This document shows positions 11,404-22,230 of a stretch of DNA of 64,000 nt, piece by piece. Position 1 is the first letter of the stretch; each line of letters starts with the position of its first letter. Source of the stretch: Polytrichum commune (Eukaryota; Streptophyta; Polytrichopsida; Polytrichales; Polytrichaceae); the NCBI GenBank assembly GCA_950295325.1, contig OX485806.1:21698001-21762000 (forward strand), given 5' to 3'. The position numbers were made by a program, and so were the translations under genes. The notes under the pieces are model-generated. The model did not search any database and was not told the DNA's origin. It was given only the letters and a program-made list of their open reading frames with translations.

Positions 11404-12560
11404 AAATAACTTTGCTCAACGAGAAATTGAGTTCTTGAGGTATGTGGTGACAAAGGAAGTTGGTGGATGAACATGAAGAATGTCAAGGCAATCCAAGAAG
11501 AGAATTGGCCCTTGACTCAAGAAAAGGGCTTAGGTCATTTGTTGGCCTAACCAACTACTACCACCACTTCATTCATGGTTTTTCTAAGGTTGCTAGAACC
11601 TTAGTCAACATGTTGGAAAAAATGGCTATCCCAAGAGTGGGATGAGCCTTGTCACCAAGCCTTTGGGGAGCTCAAGAAAAAATTCTCTTCACAAGATGTG
11701 GTTAAGTTTCGGGTTTTCATGAGCATGTTGAGGTGCACATGAAGGCAAAGGACTTTACCATTGGCGGATGTTGATCCAAGATGGAGGACCATTGCTTATG
11801 GGAGCATTAAGCTCCATGGTTGTAGAAGCTTGTCCAACTTGTGCAAGAAATGGCTATCCCAAGAGTGGGATGAGCCTTGCCACCAAGTCTTTGAGGAGCT
11901 TAAGACCAAGTTCCTCTTTACCACCCGTGTTCAAGTTCGCGGAGCTTGAAAAACCTTTTGAGGTGCATACGGGGGGCGAGGACTTTACCATTGGCGGATG
12001 TTGATGCAAGATGGATGGCCATTGCATACGAGAGCATGAAGCTCAATGGTTCGACTTGTGGAAGAAATGGCTATCCCAAGAGTGGGATGATGTTTGTCAT
12101 GAGTCTTTGGGGAGCTTAACACCAAGTTCTCTTCGCCGCCCGTGCTCAAGTTCACGGAGCTTGACAAACCTTTTGAGGTGCATATGGGGGTGAATGATTT
12201 TGCCAATGGTGGATTATGTGTAAGATGGATGGCCATTGCATATGCGAGCATGTAGCTCGATGGTTGTCAAAGAAGACAACCAACTCATGACAAAGAACTT
12301 CTTTGCGTAGTGTATTGCTTGAAGATGTGGCGACACTAGTTGGGGTCGCACAAAGTAAAGGTCTACAAGGACAATGTGTCCTAAAAGTATTTTGACATAC
12401 AAGCGCAAGTGAGCGCCAAGTCATTGCGTTGGCATGATAGTTTGGCGCTTATGAAGGTGGATTTGATCCACAAACCGGACCGTGGAAATGTGGTGCCGGA
12501 TGCGCGAAGTAGACCGGATGAGTTCCAAGCAATGAGAACCATCCAAACCTTGTGGCTAAT
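11404..12560 (+). pseudogene. chromovirus RT (core deleted) and RNase H with triplicated segment
   Basis: After the RT lead-in, the frame jumps to the RT connection ('GLRSFVGLTNYYHHFIHGFS'). The palm with YxDD is gone, a deletion of well over 100 codons near 11405-11430. The start of RNase H then occurs three times in tandem, at about 11620, 11848 and 12065, each opening 'aaatggctatcccaagagtg' and each including the 'EVHT...FTIGG' stretch. The rest of RNase H is present once (about 12270-12560), with 'DKELLCVVYCLKMWRH', 'VKVY.DNVS' and 'SLRWHDSLALMKVDLIHKPD'. Stops occur in most segments, so no active enzyme can be made. Confidence 0.75.
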
Positions 12561-12562
12561 GT

Positions 12563-13463
12563 GTGCCGGCGAAGGAAACTTGTGATGCAAGATACGGGAG
12601 GGGTAAATTAACTACCCCAAAAGCACAAAAACTTTTAGGTGAACTTCGCAAGAGCAAGGTGCTCAAAGAGGTTAAGTTGGTGGACGGATTGTTCAAGTGC
12701 AAGCAAAGTTGGGTGTATGTGCCACAAGGCAAGTTGAGGCTATCGGTTTTGAAGGAGGAATTTGATAGTCCTATTGCCGGCCTTAGAGGAGAAAGAAAAA
12801 ACCGCCATAGAATGGTGTCATGGAGGTATCATTGGCGGTGCATAAAGGAAGATATAGCCCACTTTGTGAAGGCTTGAATCAAAGTGCAAAGTGAACCGAG
12901 CCTCTTATCAAAAGCAAGGCGGTTTCTTGCAACCGTTGCCTATCCCGTCGGCGCCATGGCATAGTATGTGCATGGACTTGATCACAAGTTTGCCGGAGTC
13001 ACATGGGTATGATGCCATCTTGTTGATGGTAGAGTGGTTTGCCAAGTTGGCACACATGGTGCCGATTGTGGGAACCGCCACCGCGTTGGAGACCGCATAG
13101 CCTTTTCTCAAAGGATGGTTGAGGCACCACGGGTTGCCAAGAGTGATTGTGTGGGATCAAGATCCAAAGTTCACAAGTGCATTTTCAATGCATTTCTCTA
13201 AGGAGGTCGGAATGAAACTAAGGTTTAGCACGGCCTTGCATTCCCCAATGGATGGGAAAACGGAGCGTGTGAATGGAGTCTTGAAGCAATACTTGAGGAA
13301 CTTGGTGGGGGCGGACCAAGGAGATTGGGCGGACTATGTGGGTCGAGCGGAGTGTAATTGCAATGTAGCCACGCACTTGGCTACCAAGGGGTGGTCTTTC
13401 GTGGTGGCTTATGGAGTGGATGCGCTCCAACCTATTAACCTAGCTCTCGAGGGGGCACATTGA
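12563..13463 (+). pseudogene. chromovirus integrase remnant
   Basis: The N-terminal zinc-binding part reads 'GLFKCKQSWVYVPQGKLRLS' and 'EEFDSPIAGLRGE' (12563-12877), although the His/Cys pattern is damaged. The catalytic core follows in two open pieces. The first (12891-13100) has 'PLPIPSAPWHSMCMDLI', with the first Asp. The second (13119-13463) has 'HGLPRVIVWDQDPKFTSAFS', with the second Asp, and 'DGKTERVNGVLKQYLR', with the Glu. So D, D and E are all still present. A stop separates the pieces and another follows. Integrase would insert the cDNA into nuclear chromatin. Confidence 0.8.
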
Positions 13464-13629
13464 ACACTAGAGTTTAACCAAGATGGTGAGGACTTGGCCA
13501 AGGATGGTAAACAAGTCTTGGAGATGACCAAGTTGTTGGTGGAGAAAGCCCGAAGGTGCTACGGAGTGCAAATCAATGCCGGAAGACGCAAAGTGGAGTA
13601 TGAGGTGGGCCAATAAGGTGTTGTTGAAT

Positions 13630-14082
13630 GTGGACAACTTCACCTTGCCCAAAGGCCTTACTCCAAAAGTTCATGTCCAAAATTGGAGCTTCGTTTTCCA
13701 TGGTGGAACAAGTGTTCAAGGACATGTATAAGTTGGAATTAATTACCGCCCGAGATCAAAGTGCATCCGACATTTCATGTCTCATTACGAAAGTCATTTT
13801 AGGACGACACCTTGTGGCCCGATCACAAGCAAGTGATTAGGCCACGTCCCGACCTTGTGGAGGTCATTTGGAACATGAGGTAGGAGGGCATCCTCAAGTG
13901 TAGGAAGCCCAAGTGAAAATGAAAGAAAATGTACAAAGGAGTACTTGGTGAAATGGTGAGGATACCATGAGAAACAAACCGCTTGGGTGGCGGCAAGAGA
14001 CATGGTGAACACCAATGAATTGGTGAAGCACTTTGAAGAAACTAAGGCTAAGGATTCCAATAAAATGAAGCGTAGGCATTGA
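13630..14082 (+). pseudogene. chromovirus integrase C-terminus with chromodomain
   Basis: After the integrase tail (HPTFHVSLLR-type motif near 13765-13795 and 'RPRPD' near 13840), the frames carry 'KYLVKW.GYHEKQTAWV' and then 'DMVNTNELVKHFEE', ending at a TGA at 14080-14082. The Y-L-V-K-W-x-G-Y...T-W core is the chromodomain signature. Chromodomain integrases direct insertion to marked heterochromatin. A stop replaces one residue of the K-W-x-G core and the upstream linker has several stops. Confidence 0.7.
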
Positions 14083-14100
14083 TGAGGACATCAATCTCCT

Positions 14101-15866
14101 TTAGTGGGGGAGAGACGCTAGTAGCACACTTAGCTTCGAGGCTAATTGCTCCACAACATGAACTTGTTCTTTGGCTTGAGGGAATAAAGTCCAAACTTTA
14201 GTGGTGCAAAGAGAAAAGTATGAGATGAGGTCCTAGTCTTGTACTTGTGCTTGGTTAATGGAAGAGGGGGAATAGATATGCCAAACTAGGTTGGGTAAGC
14301 CGAGTAATTGGGGGCCATGGCTTGGAGGGGCCTTGGATAAAACCAAGAAACTTCTTAATTGTGGGCTTGTCCGGGCGGGGACAAGGTGATGGCGCGTGCT
14401 CATAAAAGTGCTACCCGCGAGCTAACGAGAGTTGGCGCATGGGAGTCATGAACCCATGTCTCGAAAGAGCAAAGTGGGAACCGAGTCGGGCGGGACTTGG
14501 CATCACCCCCGTGCGATCGAGGCGTGGCTTAACAATGGAAAGCCATCTCGGAGTTGCAACCGAGACAACTTAGTGGAAGCGTTGAGGTCTCGCCTAGATG
14601 TGTCATGTTAGGCTAGTGAAGCCTAATGGGGGAGGCCCCAAAGGAGGGGCAACCCAAGTGAGTCTCAAAGTAGGTGGGTCTATTGTAGGTTAGGTCCTTG
14701 GAGGAGTTCCAAGGTCGCTAATGGACCACCTAGTAACGACACCTTTGGGACTATGCCAAATTTGAAGATGCATTGTGGGGGTCGCGCCCTAAGGTAAACA
14801 CAATGCCGCACCATAGAGGATGGCAACTTGAGAATTGGTGTGCCGACTACGAGTATAGTCGATGAGGGCATCGACTCCGTTTGGTGGGGGTGAGTGTCGC
14901 GCACCTCTCCATGAGGAGTGCCCGAAACACCATGGGCACAAGGGGGACCCCGGAGTGACACCCGGGACTTGTGGCGCCGTTGGTGAGAGGGCCCAAGTGA
15001 TCCTAGTGTGGGTGAGGGCCAAGGCGTTGGGAACGCCTCCCACCCACGAAGACTAGGAGGCACAAGGGCAAGGCCATGAGCTATGCGTAGCTCATGGCGT
15101 GGTGATTCTAGAATGCTCAAGATCACCTCAATCGGAGGTGTGAGCTAGGAGTTATGGCCATTTGAGTGGGGTGCTGTCCCGGGACAGCGCCCTGGTACAG
15201 CAGTGCCTGGGAGTGATTCCCGGGACTGCCAAGGTTCAAACAGGCATAACTTCCTCAAGACTTGCCCGAATGGGGCAAGCGAGGAGTCCATCGGCATCTA
15301 CGTGAAGCGTAGATGAGGATGGAGTGGTTGGTTGTTATGATCAGACATCATACAAGGAAGTTATGATGGTCTGAAGCTGCTGGGGGGGTTCTAGGCCCAG
15401 CAGCTAAGGGAAAATGTCCACTTGGCCCCAACTCTTGGTAGAGAGACAAGAGGTTGGTTGGCGGTGGGGTAGGGGCTCCGTGTAGAGTCCTAGAGGCTTA
15501 TATGGGTGAGGTGGTGTGGCCTCACCCACCCGAGGCCGAACGGCAAGGCCTCCATGGGCATTGGCCCATTGTGAGGCCATAGTTGCCTAGTATGGTTCGG
15601 GTTGTTGTAGTGTTGCTCCGGCAATGCGATGATCAACATGGGATTGGACTTCTATGGATGGAAGTCCACATCTAGGAATGGGTTACCGATTAAGGGGTGA
15701 GTCCCGAAAGCAAAGTAGGAGGGTTGGTTCCCTCCTATGAACTATAAGGTCCGGGGTAGGAGGAGCTAATCATTAGCATGGCGGAATGCGAATGGTTAGC
15801 GCTCGTAACCTTTGCTAGAATTGAAAATTGGCAAGATTGTTAAGGGACCTAGCAAGGGTTGCGACA
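14101..15866 (+). repeat. chromovirus polypurine tract and 3-prime LTR
   Basis: ttagtgggggagaga (14101-14115) directly follows the pol stop and is the typical plant Ty3 polypurine tract, which primes plus-strand DNA. The LTR then runs to GGTTGCGACA at 15866, about 1.75 kb. No ORF in it looks like protein. The 148-codon minus-strand frame at 14680-15126 is in GC-richer LTR sequence and resembles nothing I know. The LTR start after the tract is not a clean TG. Confidence 0.65.
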
Positions 15867-15979
15867 TATGGTGTGAACCACTCAAACCGCTCACGGGTTG
15901 AGTTAAGGCCCACAATCTACAAAAAAAAATTTAGTGATTAGAATTAGTCAATATATAGGTGACTATTAGTTTTTGAGAC

Positions 15980-16065
15980 ATCCGCCTGTGGATGCGAGTT
16001 GTGTAAGAGACTGGTATTAGGTCTGGACCAACCCGGGTTCGAATCCGGTTGGTTACATTGACTGG
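15980..16065 (+). repeat. tRNA-like promoter remnant, possible SINE
   Basis: GGTTCGAATCC (16036-16046) is an exact RNA polymerase III B box inside a small hairpin (ccgg-loop-ccgg). A convincing A box is not visible upstream. It lies in the foldback spacer just after the chromovirus. It could be the head of an old SINE or a decayed tRNA gene. Confidence 0.35.
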
Positions 16066-16295
16066 TGCTATCCCAAATTGATCTAGTGATAAAGCATGAA
16101 TAATCTATAGGCGGATACAAAGAAGATGTTACTACGCGGTTGTGCGTAGAACCTTCTCAAGTAGTTTTTATTTTTTAGAAACATATTATTATTTGCCCAC
16201 GTGAAGTAATCAAACCGCTTGCGGTTGAATTAAGATTCGTGGTCTAAGTAGAAGGAAAATCAGTGAATAGAATTTAGATTTGGGTTAATTAGTTA

Positions 16296-17831
16296 ATGTG
16301 AAGAAATGTAGACAATGGATGAAGGATAACGAAAGACAACGTTGAAGGGATGACAGCGGAGGACGACGCCGAATGGATGAATGACAGCGGAGGACGACGT
16401 CGAATGGATGAATGATAGCGTAGGACGATGTCGATTGGATGAAAGACAGAGTAGGGCGACCCCGAAGGGATGAATGACAACATAGGACAACGTCGAATGA
16501 GGGAATGACATCGCAGGATGATGTTGGACGTAGGATAGTAACAAATAAATGATGATATTAAACGGATGAGACATCGAGCGGATAAATGTGTAAACGTAGG
16601 ACAACAACGAGCGGATGATGACGTCAACGGATGAGATATCGAGCGGATAAAGGCCGTTGGATCAACAGTTGGAAAACCAAGACTATTGGATCTAGGGGTT
16701 TAGATAATGGCGGCTAGGGTTGTGGCGGCCGTAAAGGCCAGCCGTTAGATGTATGTATGACTTGATCTACGGCTAAGGAGACTTGGTGGTTAGAAAGGAT
16801 AGTCCCCCGAAGGGAGCGCGGGGGCTCATTCTCACTCTCTCATTCTAGTGGTTAGGACTAGACTTCTCTCTCTCTCACTCTTATGGTTAGCACGACTCTT
16901 CTCTTGTGCCCCTCTTCATGTAGGTAGATGCAATTAGTTGTTGAAATATAAGAATATGATTGATGGACAAAAGGGTTTTTTAGCCCTATGAATGTTGAAT
17001 AACATGGTTTTTGAACCCTATGAATGTTAAATAATAGGGTTTTGAACCCTATTGAAGAAAGGTATTATTGTCTAGTTGCATGAGCTTTGAGATTCTAAGT
17101 TATTGGATGTTAATTGATGGTTATTTAATTTTTCCTTCCAGTAGTTCTTACTTTAGTCTATACACTAGTTTATGTGTTAGCATTTACATTATGGTTAGAT
17201 CAATGTTCTGCAATAATCTTCTATCTTAGTCTCCTGGATTACGTTATGCATTGGAATCTGCATTAGTCTCCTGCATCAATCTTCTATATGAAATTTCTGT
17301 ATTACATTCTACATTAGTCCGCTGCATTAACCCTCTATCTTAGTCCCCTGCAGTAGATTGTATATTAGACCCTGTATTAGTCTCATGCATCAACTTCTAC
17401 ATTAGTCTCATGCACTATGTTCAGTATTATTCCTCTGCATTAGGTTTCATGTTAGGTTTGCGTTACTGTTTTGCATTAGCCTTCTATATCAATATTCTGC
17501 ATTCGTGCTCTGTGTTCATGTGCTGCATGTTATGCAATAGTGTATTGTATGTTATGCAATAACCAACTTTGTGTTATGCAATAATGTTATGCGTGTCATA
17601 CGTGTCATGCATGATTGTCATGCATGTCATGCAGTAATATCTTGCGTGTCATGCAGTAATATCTTGCGTGTTATGCGGTATTGTTCGGAAATAATCCTCT
17701 GTATCAGGCCCTACATTGGTCTCCTACATTATGGGAATTATAAGGTCATTGCTTGGAGGCACTATAGTAGTACACCCATCCGGCCAATCTTGTGGATTGT
17801 TACTTCGCTTGGAGTAACAATTATCACCACA
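16296..17831 (-). repeat. right arm of foldback element
   Basis: This is the reverse complement of 8135-9453 and somewhat longer because of extra repeat words near 17200-17700. It ends 'aattatcaccaca'. Confidence 0.7.
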
Positions 17832-18045
17832 CCAAGTTTTCCATAAGTTCATTGGAAAGTTTGTGTTAGTGTATCTTGATGATATCCCAATTTTCTCAAT
17901 TAGTGAGGAGGAACATGTACGTCATTTAAAGAAAGTAGTCCAAATTCGAAGAAAGAATCAATCTCATGCCAAGATGGCTAAATGTCATTTTGGGAAAAAG
18001 AAAACACACTACTTAGGCCATGTTGTTGGCAAAGAGGGTGTCACA
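17832..18045 (+). pseudogene. gypsy-1 reverse transcriptase, C-terminal part
   Basis: The frame reads VFHKFIGKFVLVYLDDIPIF, which includes the catalytic YLDD box, then 'AKCHFGKKKTHYLGHVVGKE', the end of the RT palm and thumb of Ty3/gypsy. It stops where another insertion begins. With 7874-8134 it forms the two ends of one RT. Confidence 0.85.
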
Positions 18046-18840
18046 AACCTCTCATAGGTTTGTCACCAACTTTCACACTAACACTTATCAATCAAAACAA
18101 TGAGTTGAAGAACTTAGTTTATTTTCTTTGCAATGTCAAATTACAATTATGGACCAAGTAGATCTTGGACTAAGCTCAACCACCCAACCATAGGAGAAAG
18201 ACAAAAAGATCCTCTCTCCTCCCCCGAATTTCTTCTTATACCAAAGGTACTAGTTTTACTTTCTATTTTTACATATAATAAAAGTATTATATTAATAGCT
18301 CTATATCTCAATTCTATTATGAATCTTCTATCTTTGGTTCTTCTAGAACCTTCTTCCATCTTTTATATCAATTTCATTCTTCCAATTGGAACTGTCTAAT
18401 TCCAATTGGATTCATCCATCCTTCTTTCTAGTTGGAACTATCTAATTCCAACTTGGTTCATCCAACCATTCTTCTAGTTGGAACTGTCTAATTCCAACTA
18501 GATCTATCTATTCATCGAGAGTTGTCTAACTCCAGTGCACCTCATCGAGAGCTGTCTAACTCATGTGCACATGTTCTCCATATGGAATGGTCTAATTCCA
18601 ATCCACTAAATGCGGAGTTGTCTAACCCCAATGCACATGTTGTCAATCTGGAGTTGTCTAACTCCAATCCATTCATCTTCAACTAGGAGTTGTCTAGCTC
18701 CCATCATCCTCTGCTTACACACTGGCACATGTGGGCACATGTGGTTAGAATATTCAATTATCCATCAATATTTGCAGTTACTTTACAGAGGACATTGATG
18801 AAAATTAAGATTGTTACAAAGTCACATAGACCTCTTGCAA
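18046..18840. repeat. 0.8-kb insertion in gypsy-1 pol with nine hairpin units
   Basis: Pol sense breaks off at 18045 and resumes near 18841. Inside, at 18383-18705, about nine copies of a self-complementary word (gttggaactgtctaattcca and variants) recur every 30-48 bases. Each can fold on itself (GGAA...TTCC). No ORF looks real and no clear target duplication is seen. Confidence 0.55.
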
Positions 18841-19079
18841 TTGGATAATTACGGTTTTTCTTGGGGCTTTGTAATTGCTTTTGCAAATTCATCCTTGGAT
18901 ATTATAATGTAGTGGTACCTATGAAATCTTTGACTTGAAGCAAGACTAAGTTCATTTTAAATGAAGGATTGTGAATGTGCATTTGGAAATGTTAATTTTT
19001 TCATTAACACATGCACCAATTTTGACCTTACCCAAGTTTGGGGAGCCATTTGAGGTCATTAGTGATACATCTTTGATAG
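18841..19079 (+). pseudogene. gypsy-1 RT connection and RNase H, first part
   Basis: 'FFLGLCNCFCKFILGYYNVV' is the connection between RT and RNase H. It is followed by 'APILTLPKFGEPFEVISDTS', the RNase H start containing the first catalytic Asp. Two stops interrupt it. The reading is cut at 19079 by the Mutator-like element and continues at 25350-25425 (about 'AILFQGGRPIAYFSR', in a shifted frame). Confidence 0.75.
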
Positions 19080-19221
19080 GGCGGACGCTAAAGTACCCCC
19101 TACGAACTTGTAGGGGGCAGCTCCCAGAGAAAAAGGCCCTGCCCGCCCGTCAACCGAGCTGGATGGCACGGCATGGATGAAAACACTGTTCCGTCCATAA
19201 CAGATGATGGAGGACGCCACC

Positions 19222-19530
19222 ATGCCGTCTACCAAACACAGTTGAAGTCATTTAAATTAACGTCCTACACGTCCATTTACTTCCAGGAAACATGGATCTC
19301 AGATCTGAAAAATTAGGGTTCCAGGGCCATCAACCAAACACAGTTGAAGTCATTCACGTTAACGTACTACACGTCAATGTACTTCCGGAAAACATGGATC
19401 TCAGATCTGAACAATGAAGGTTCCAGGGCCATCAACCAAACACAGTTGAAGTCATTCACGTTAACGTCCTACACGTCCATGTACTTCCGGGAAACAGGGA
19501 TCTCAGATCTGAAAATTTAGGGTTCCGGGG
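19222..19530. repeat. three tandem units of about 102 bp inside the Mutator-like element
   Basis: The word accaaacacagttgaagtca recurs at 19231, 19332 and 19435, each followed by 'cacgtccatgtacttcc' and 'ggatctcagatctga'. Just downstream, 19555-19650 and 19692-19790 are also a direct duplication ('cctcttgatccacacactct'). Such subterminal repeats are common in Mutator-like elements and may bind transposase. Confidence 0.75.
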
Positions 19531-19892
19531 CGGCGAGTGTGACAGAGTTTGGGTGAACCCAGATATGCTCTTTCCTCTTGATCCACACACTCTTGTCAAC
19601 CGAATGACATCGCATTGAACGTTGCAACACTTTCCATTGCTTACACAATACACATTAGGGTTCAATCATGGTTTGCTTGTGTTTTTTCATAGATCCCAGA
19701 TGTGCGCCTTCCTCTTGATCCACACACTCTTGTCAACCAAATGCCATCGCATTCATTGTTGCAACATCCTCCCTCACATACTGTATACACACACCTCAGT
19801 TGGGTTTAGCACAACTTGGACGTCTTTGTTCACTTAGAGGTGACGGAGGTATAGGATTTAGGGTTTAGGAAGCAATGCAGTGTGAAGTACCC

Positions 19893-22230
19893 ATGGCCTC
19901 ATCAGCAACAGCACAAAACGCCTTAGAGCATACTGACCCGCCAGCATTCCGGGTCCAGCAAGTTGATATTCTTATGGCATTGCGAGAGAGCATTCAAAAT
20001 CCTCCCCCTGGCGAGTTTAGGATGGAGGACTTGCTGTGGACAGATCATGTCACCCATGGGAAGGGTAGACACAAAGGTTCAAGAATGGCATTCATTCTTT
20101 GGGATAGGCTAGACGATTTCATCTCAGGCGAGCAAAATCACACTCTCTATCCATGCAGATTCAACGCTGAGGTCATTAGGCGAAACTTACCAAATTCGTT
20201 GAGATCACCCCGGGCTTACAGTCCTGCACTTGTAGTAAGGTCAGATTTACTCCATTATCCTCTTCCATTGTCATTGGTTGCTGATAGTGTTTAGCAATGG
20301 TTATCCACATATTCAACATTGTCCTTCATTCTCTGTGGTATGTCCTTCGTATAGTGATCAGTGTCCTTCAACATTAGTCAATGTTTACAACCTACTTTTC
20401 ATTGGTGGGTTGTGTGACAAGCAGGTATCGATGCAATTTTGGGCCGGAAGACAAGTCTGATGTCGTCCCAGAGGACATGCAAGCCCTCCTTAAATCCACC
20501 CAGAAACGAAGGACTAAAAAGAACCATGCTAAACCCAAAAAAGGGAAGAAGGTCATACCTGAATATGACGCATTCCCTGTAACCAAATCAACCGGTGCCA
20601 AGATTAAGCGTGTGGGGAAAAATCTTGGTGGTTTCTCCATTAAGAGAGGATGTTTACGCTGTTTTGTGGCGAAACAATCATATCTCGATCCTTCTTTGTG
20701 CATGTTGGTTTATGAGAACACCATGCACTTCAACGCACGTGGCGAGCATTGCCATGGATCAATGGTTAGTGGGTTTAGGTACGCGTTAGGTGCTGGTATA
20801 TCAGAGGACATGAAATACAAAATCGCTAAAATGCACGCCTTTGGGCTATCTCCTGCACAGATAATGCAACAACACACTAAAGAGGTCAGAGAATTGGCTT
20901 TGGCTAATGGCCCTGTCACTCGTGATACATTCCTGTTGCCATCAGATGTGAGGAATATTGTTCGCAAGCGTGCGGAAGAACTATGGATGAAACACCCTTC
21001 CGATCCGATCAGTGTTCGTATGTGGACAACAGAAAATCCTGACAATGTCTTCTACTATCAGGAACACTCGTTGATGGATTTGAACTCTTCTACTCAGAGT
21101 GAAGCTCCCTTCACTATTGGAATACAAACTGAATGGCAACTTGAAATGATGGAAAAATTCGGTAACAACAGCGCACTTTCAATTGACGCAACATTTGGCA
21201 CCTCCCAAACACGGGTTAGACACTGAACCCTTCTTCTCTGCATGTTTCGTCATGTCCTTCATGATATCTGAATGTCAAAGCCAGTATACTCATGTCATTC
21301 ACTATATATGCATGTCCTTCAGTGTATACGGAGAGCCATATATATATGTTCCTATATTTCATTTGTTGTAAAGTTCATCTATTCATGTACATGTTGGTTT
21401 CACCATGCGTTTAACTTGTTTGTGTCAGTATCCCCTATATACCGTTATGGTTTTTGATGATTGGAGGAATGGCATACCTGTGGCATTCTTCGCCATATCT
21501 CGGACTCGTGAACAAGATCTCATACCTGTGCTTCAAGCCCTTCACAACAGAGTTGCCAAAAACAATGCAACTTGGTCTCCTTCATCCATCGTAGTTGACA
21601 ATGCACAAGCTGAAATCAACACATTGAGGTATCACCAATGCCTGAGTATGTCCTTCACATTGAACAATGGGTCAGAAGGTTTGTCTTCTTACATTCACTT
21701 CCATGTGCAGGCTTGTATGGCCTGCGGCCAAGATCTTCCTCTGCCTTTGGCACGTTCGGAAGGCGTGGGCAGAAAATGCCGTGAAGAAGATTTCCACGGT
21801 TGGAGAACGTGCCACAGTTCTCCAGATGGTTGGTGATGTAATGTATGGCAAGGGATGTGGTGTCGATGACGATCCTATAGAATGGGCTCTGCAACAACTC
21901 GACTTCATTACGAACACAAGACCGCGGTCAGCTGCTTTCATGAGATACATGAATGACAATTGGAGCGCAAAAGCAGCCATGTGGTGTGTTGGGGCAAGGA
22001 GGATACCTCATGCGGGCCAGAATACTAATGCTGCCATTGAGTCGTACCACTCAAACTTGAAGAGCATATTAAACTCAACAAAGGAACGGTTCGTTGGTAG
22101 ACGCATGGACTGGCTCATCTATCACCTCACTGGGGATGTCCTCACACATTACTGGTATGGAGTACAGTGCAAGGCATTTGGTTTTGTTCGAAACAAAAAA
22201 CACGAGGGTATTGTCTGTTCTGCTATCACC
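19893..22230 (+). CDS. Mutator-like transposase, spliced, DDE type
   Basis: The protein would cut and paste the surrounding element. Exon 1 begins at the ATG at 19893 (MASSATAQNALEHTDPPAF) and runs to about 20240. Exon 2 runs from about 20429 ('YRCNFGPEDKSD') to about 21211. Exon 3 is about 21430-21628 and exon 4 starts at 21711 after ...tgtgcag. The catalytic triad can be read: Asp in SIDATFGTS (exon 2), Asp in IVVDNAQAE (exon 3) and Glu in NAAIESYHSNLK (exon 4). KIFLCLWHVRKAW precedes the Glu. These are hallmarks of MULE transposases. No stop interrupts the exons. I see no SWIM zinc finger after the Glu. Past about 22150 the frame runs antisense to the convergent ORF, so the 3-prime end is uncertain. 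The first donor is weak (gtcaga) but fits the phase. Confidence 0.75.

Larger units (their letters stand above)
9620..15871 (+). mobile_element. chromodomain Ty3/gypsy retrotransposon (chromovirus), decayed
   Basis: The element runs from TGTCGCAACC at 9625 to GGTTGCGACA ending at 15866, flanked by the 5-bp duplication TATGG (9620-9624 and 15867-15871). In order it holds an odd palindromic 5-prime end, a tRNA-Met primer site, a region with 57-bp repeats where gag should be, protease, a truncated RT, a triplicated RNase H start, integrase, a chromodomain, a polypurine tract and a long 3-prime LTR. All coding parts carry stops or shifts. It sits in the spacer of the foldback element, so it is younger than that element. 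Confidence 0.8.
8135..17831. mobile_element. foldback-type element with 1.3-1.5 kb terminal inverted repeats
   Basis: The left arm (8135-9453) and right arm (16296-17831) are reverse complements over their whole length, with indels. Both begin tgtggtga(c/t)aattgttact. The arms are built of short repeated modules: a 21-22 bp 'gacactactgtatgacacgcat' unit near 8280-8370, a field of 'ctaatgcag/tgatgtag' words to about 8700, a GA/TC stretch, and about 30-bp 'cgtcctacactgtcattcat' units near 9180-9440. Long modular arms are typical of Foldback-like DNA elements. No transposase of its own is seen. Subtracting the inserted chromovirus, the original was about 3.5 kb. No target duplication is visible at its ends inside gypsy-1 RT. 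Confidence 0.7.

Noticed and set aside
14680-15126. 148-codon minus-strand frame in the chromovirus LTR
   Set aside because: It lies in a GC-richer part of the LTR, has several overlapping frames on both strands, and shows no motif.
16020-16065. Functional tRNA gene at the B-box match
   Set aside because: No cloverleaf can be drawn with a proper A box, D arm and acceptor stem.
20392-21045. Long minus-strand frames at 20392-20703, 20710-21045 and 21672-21980
   Set aside because: They are antisense shadows of the MULE transposase exons.
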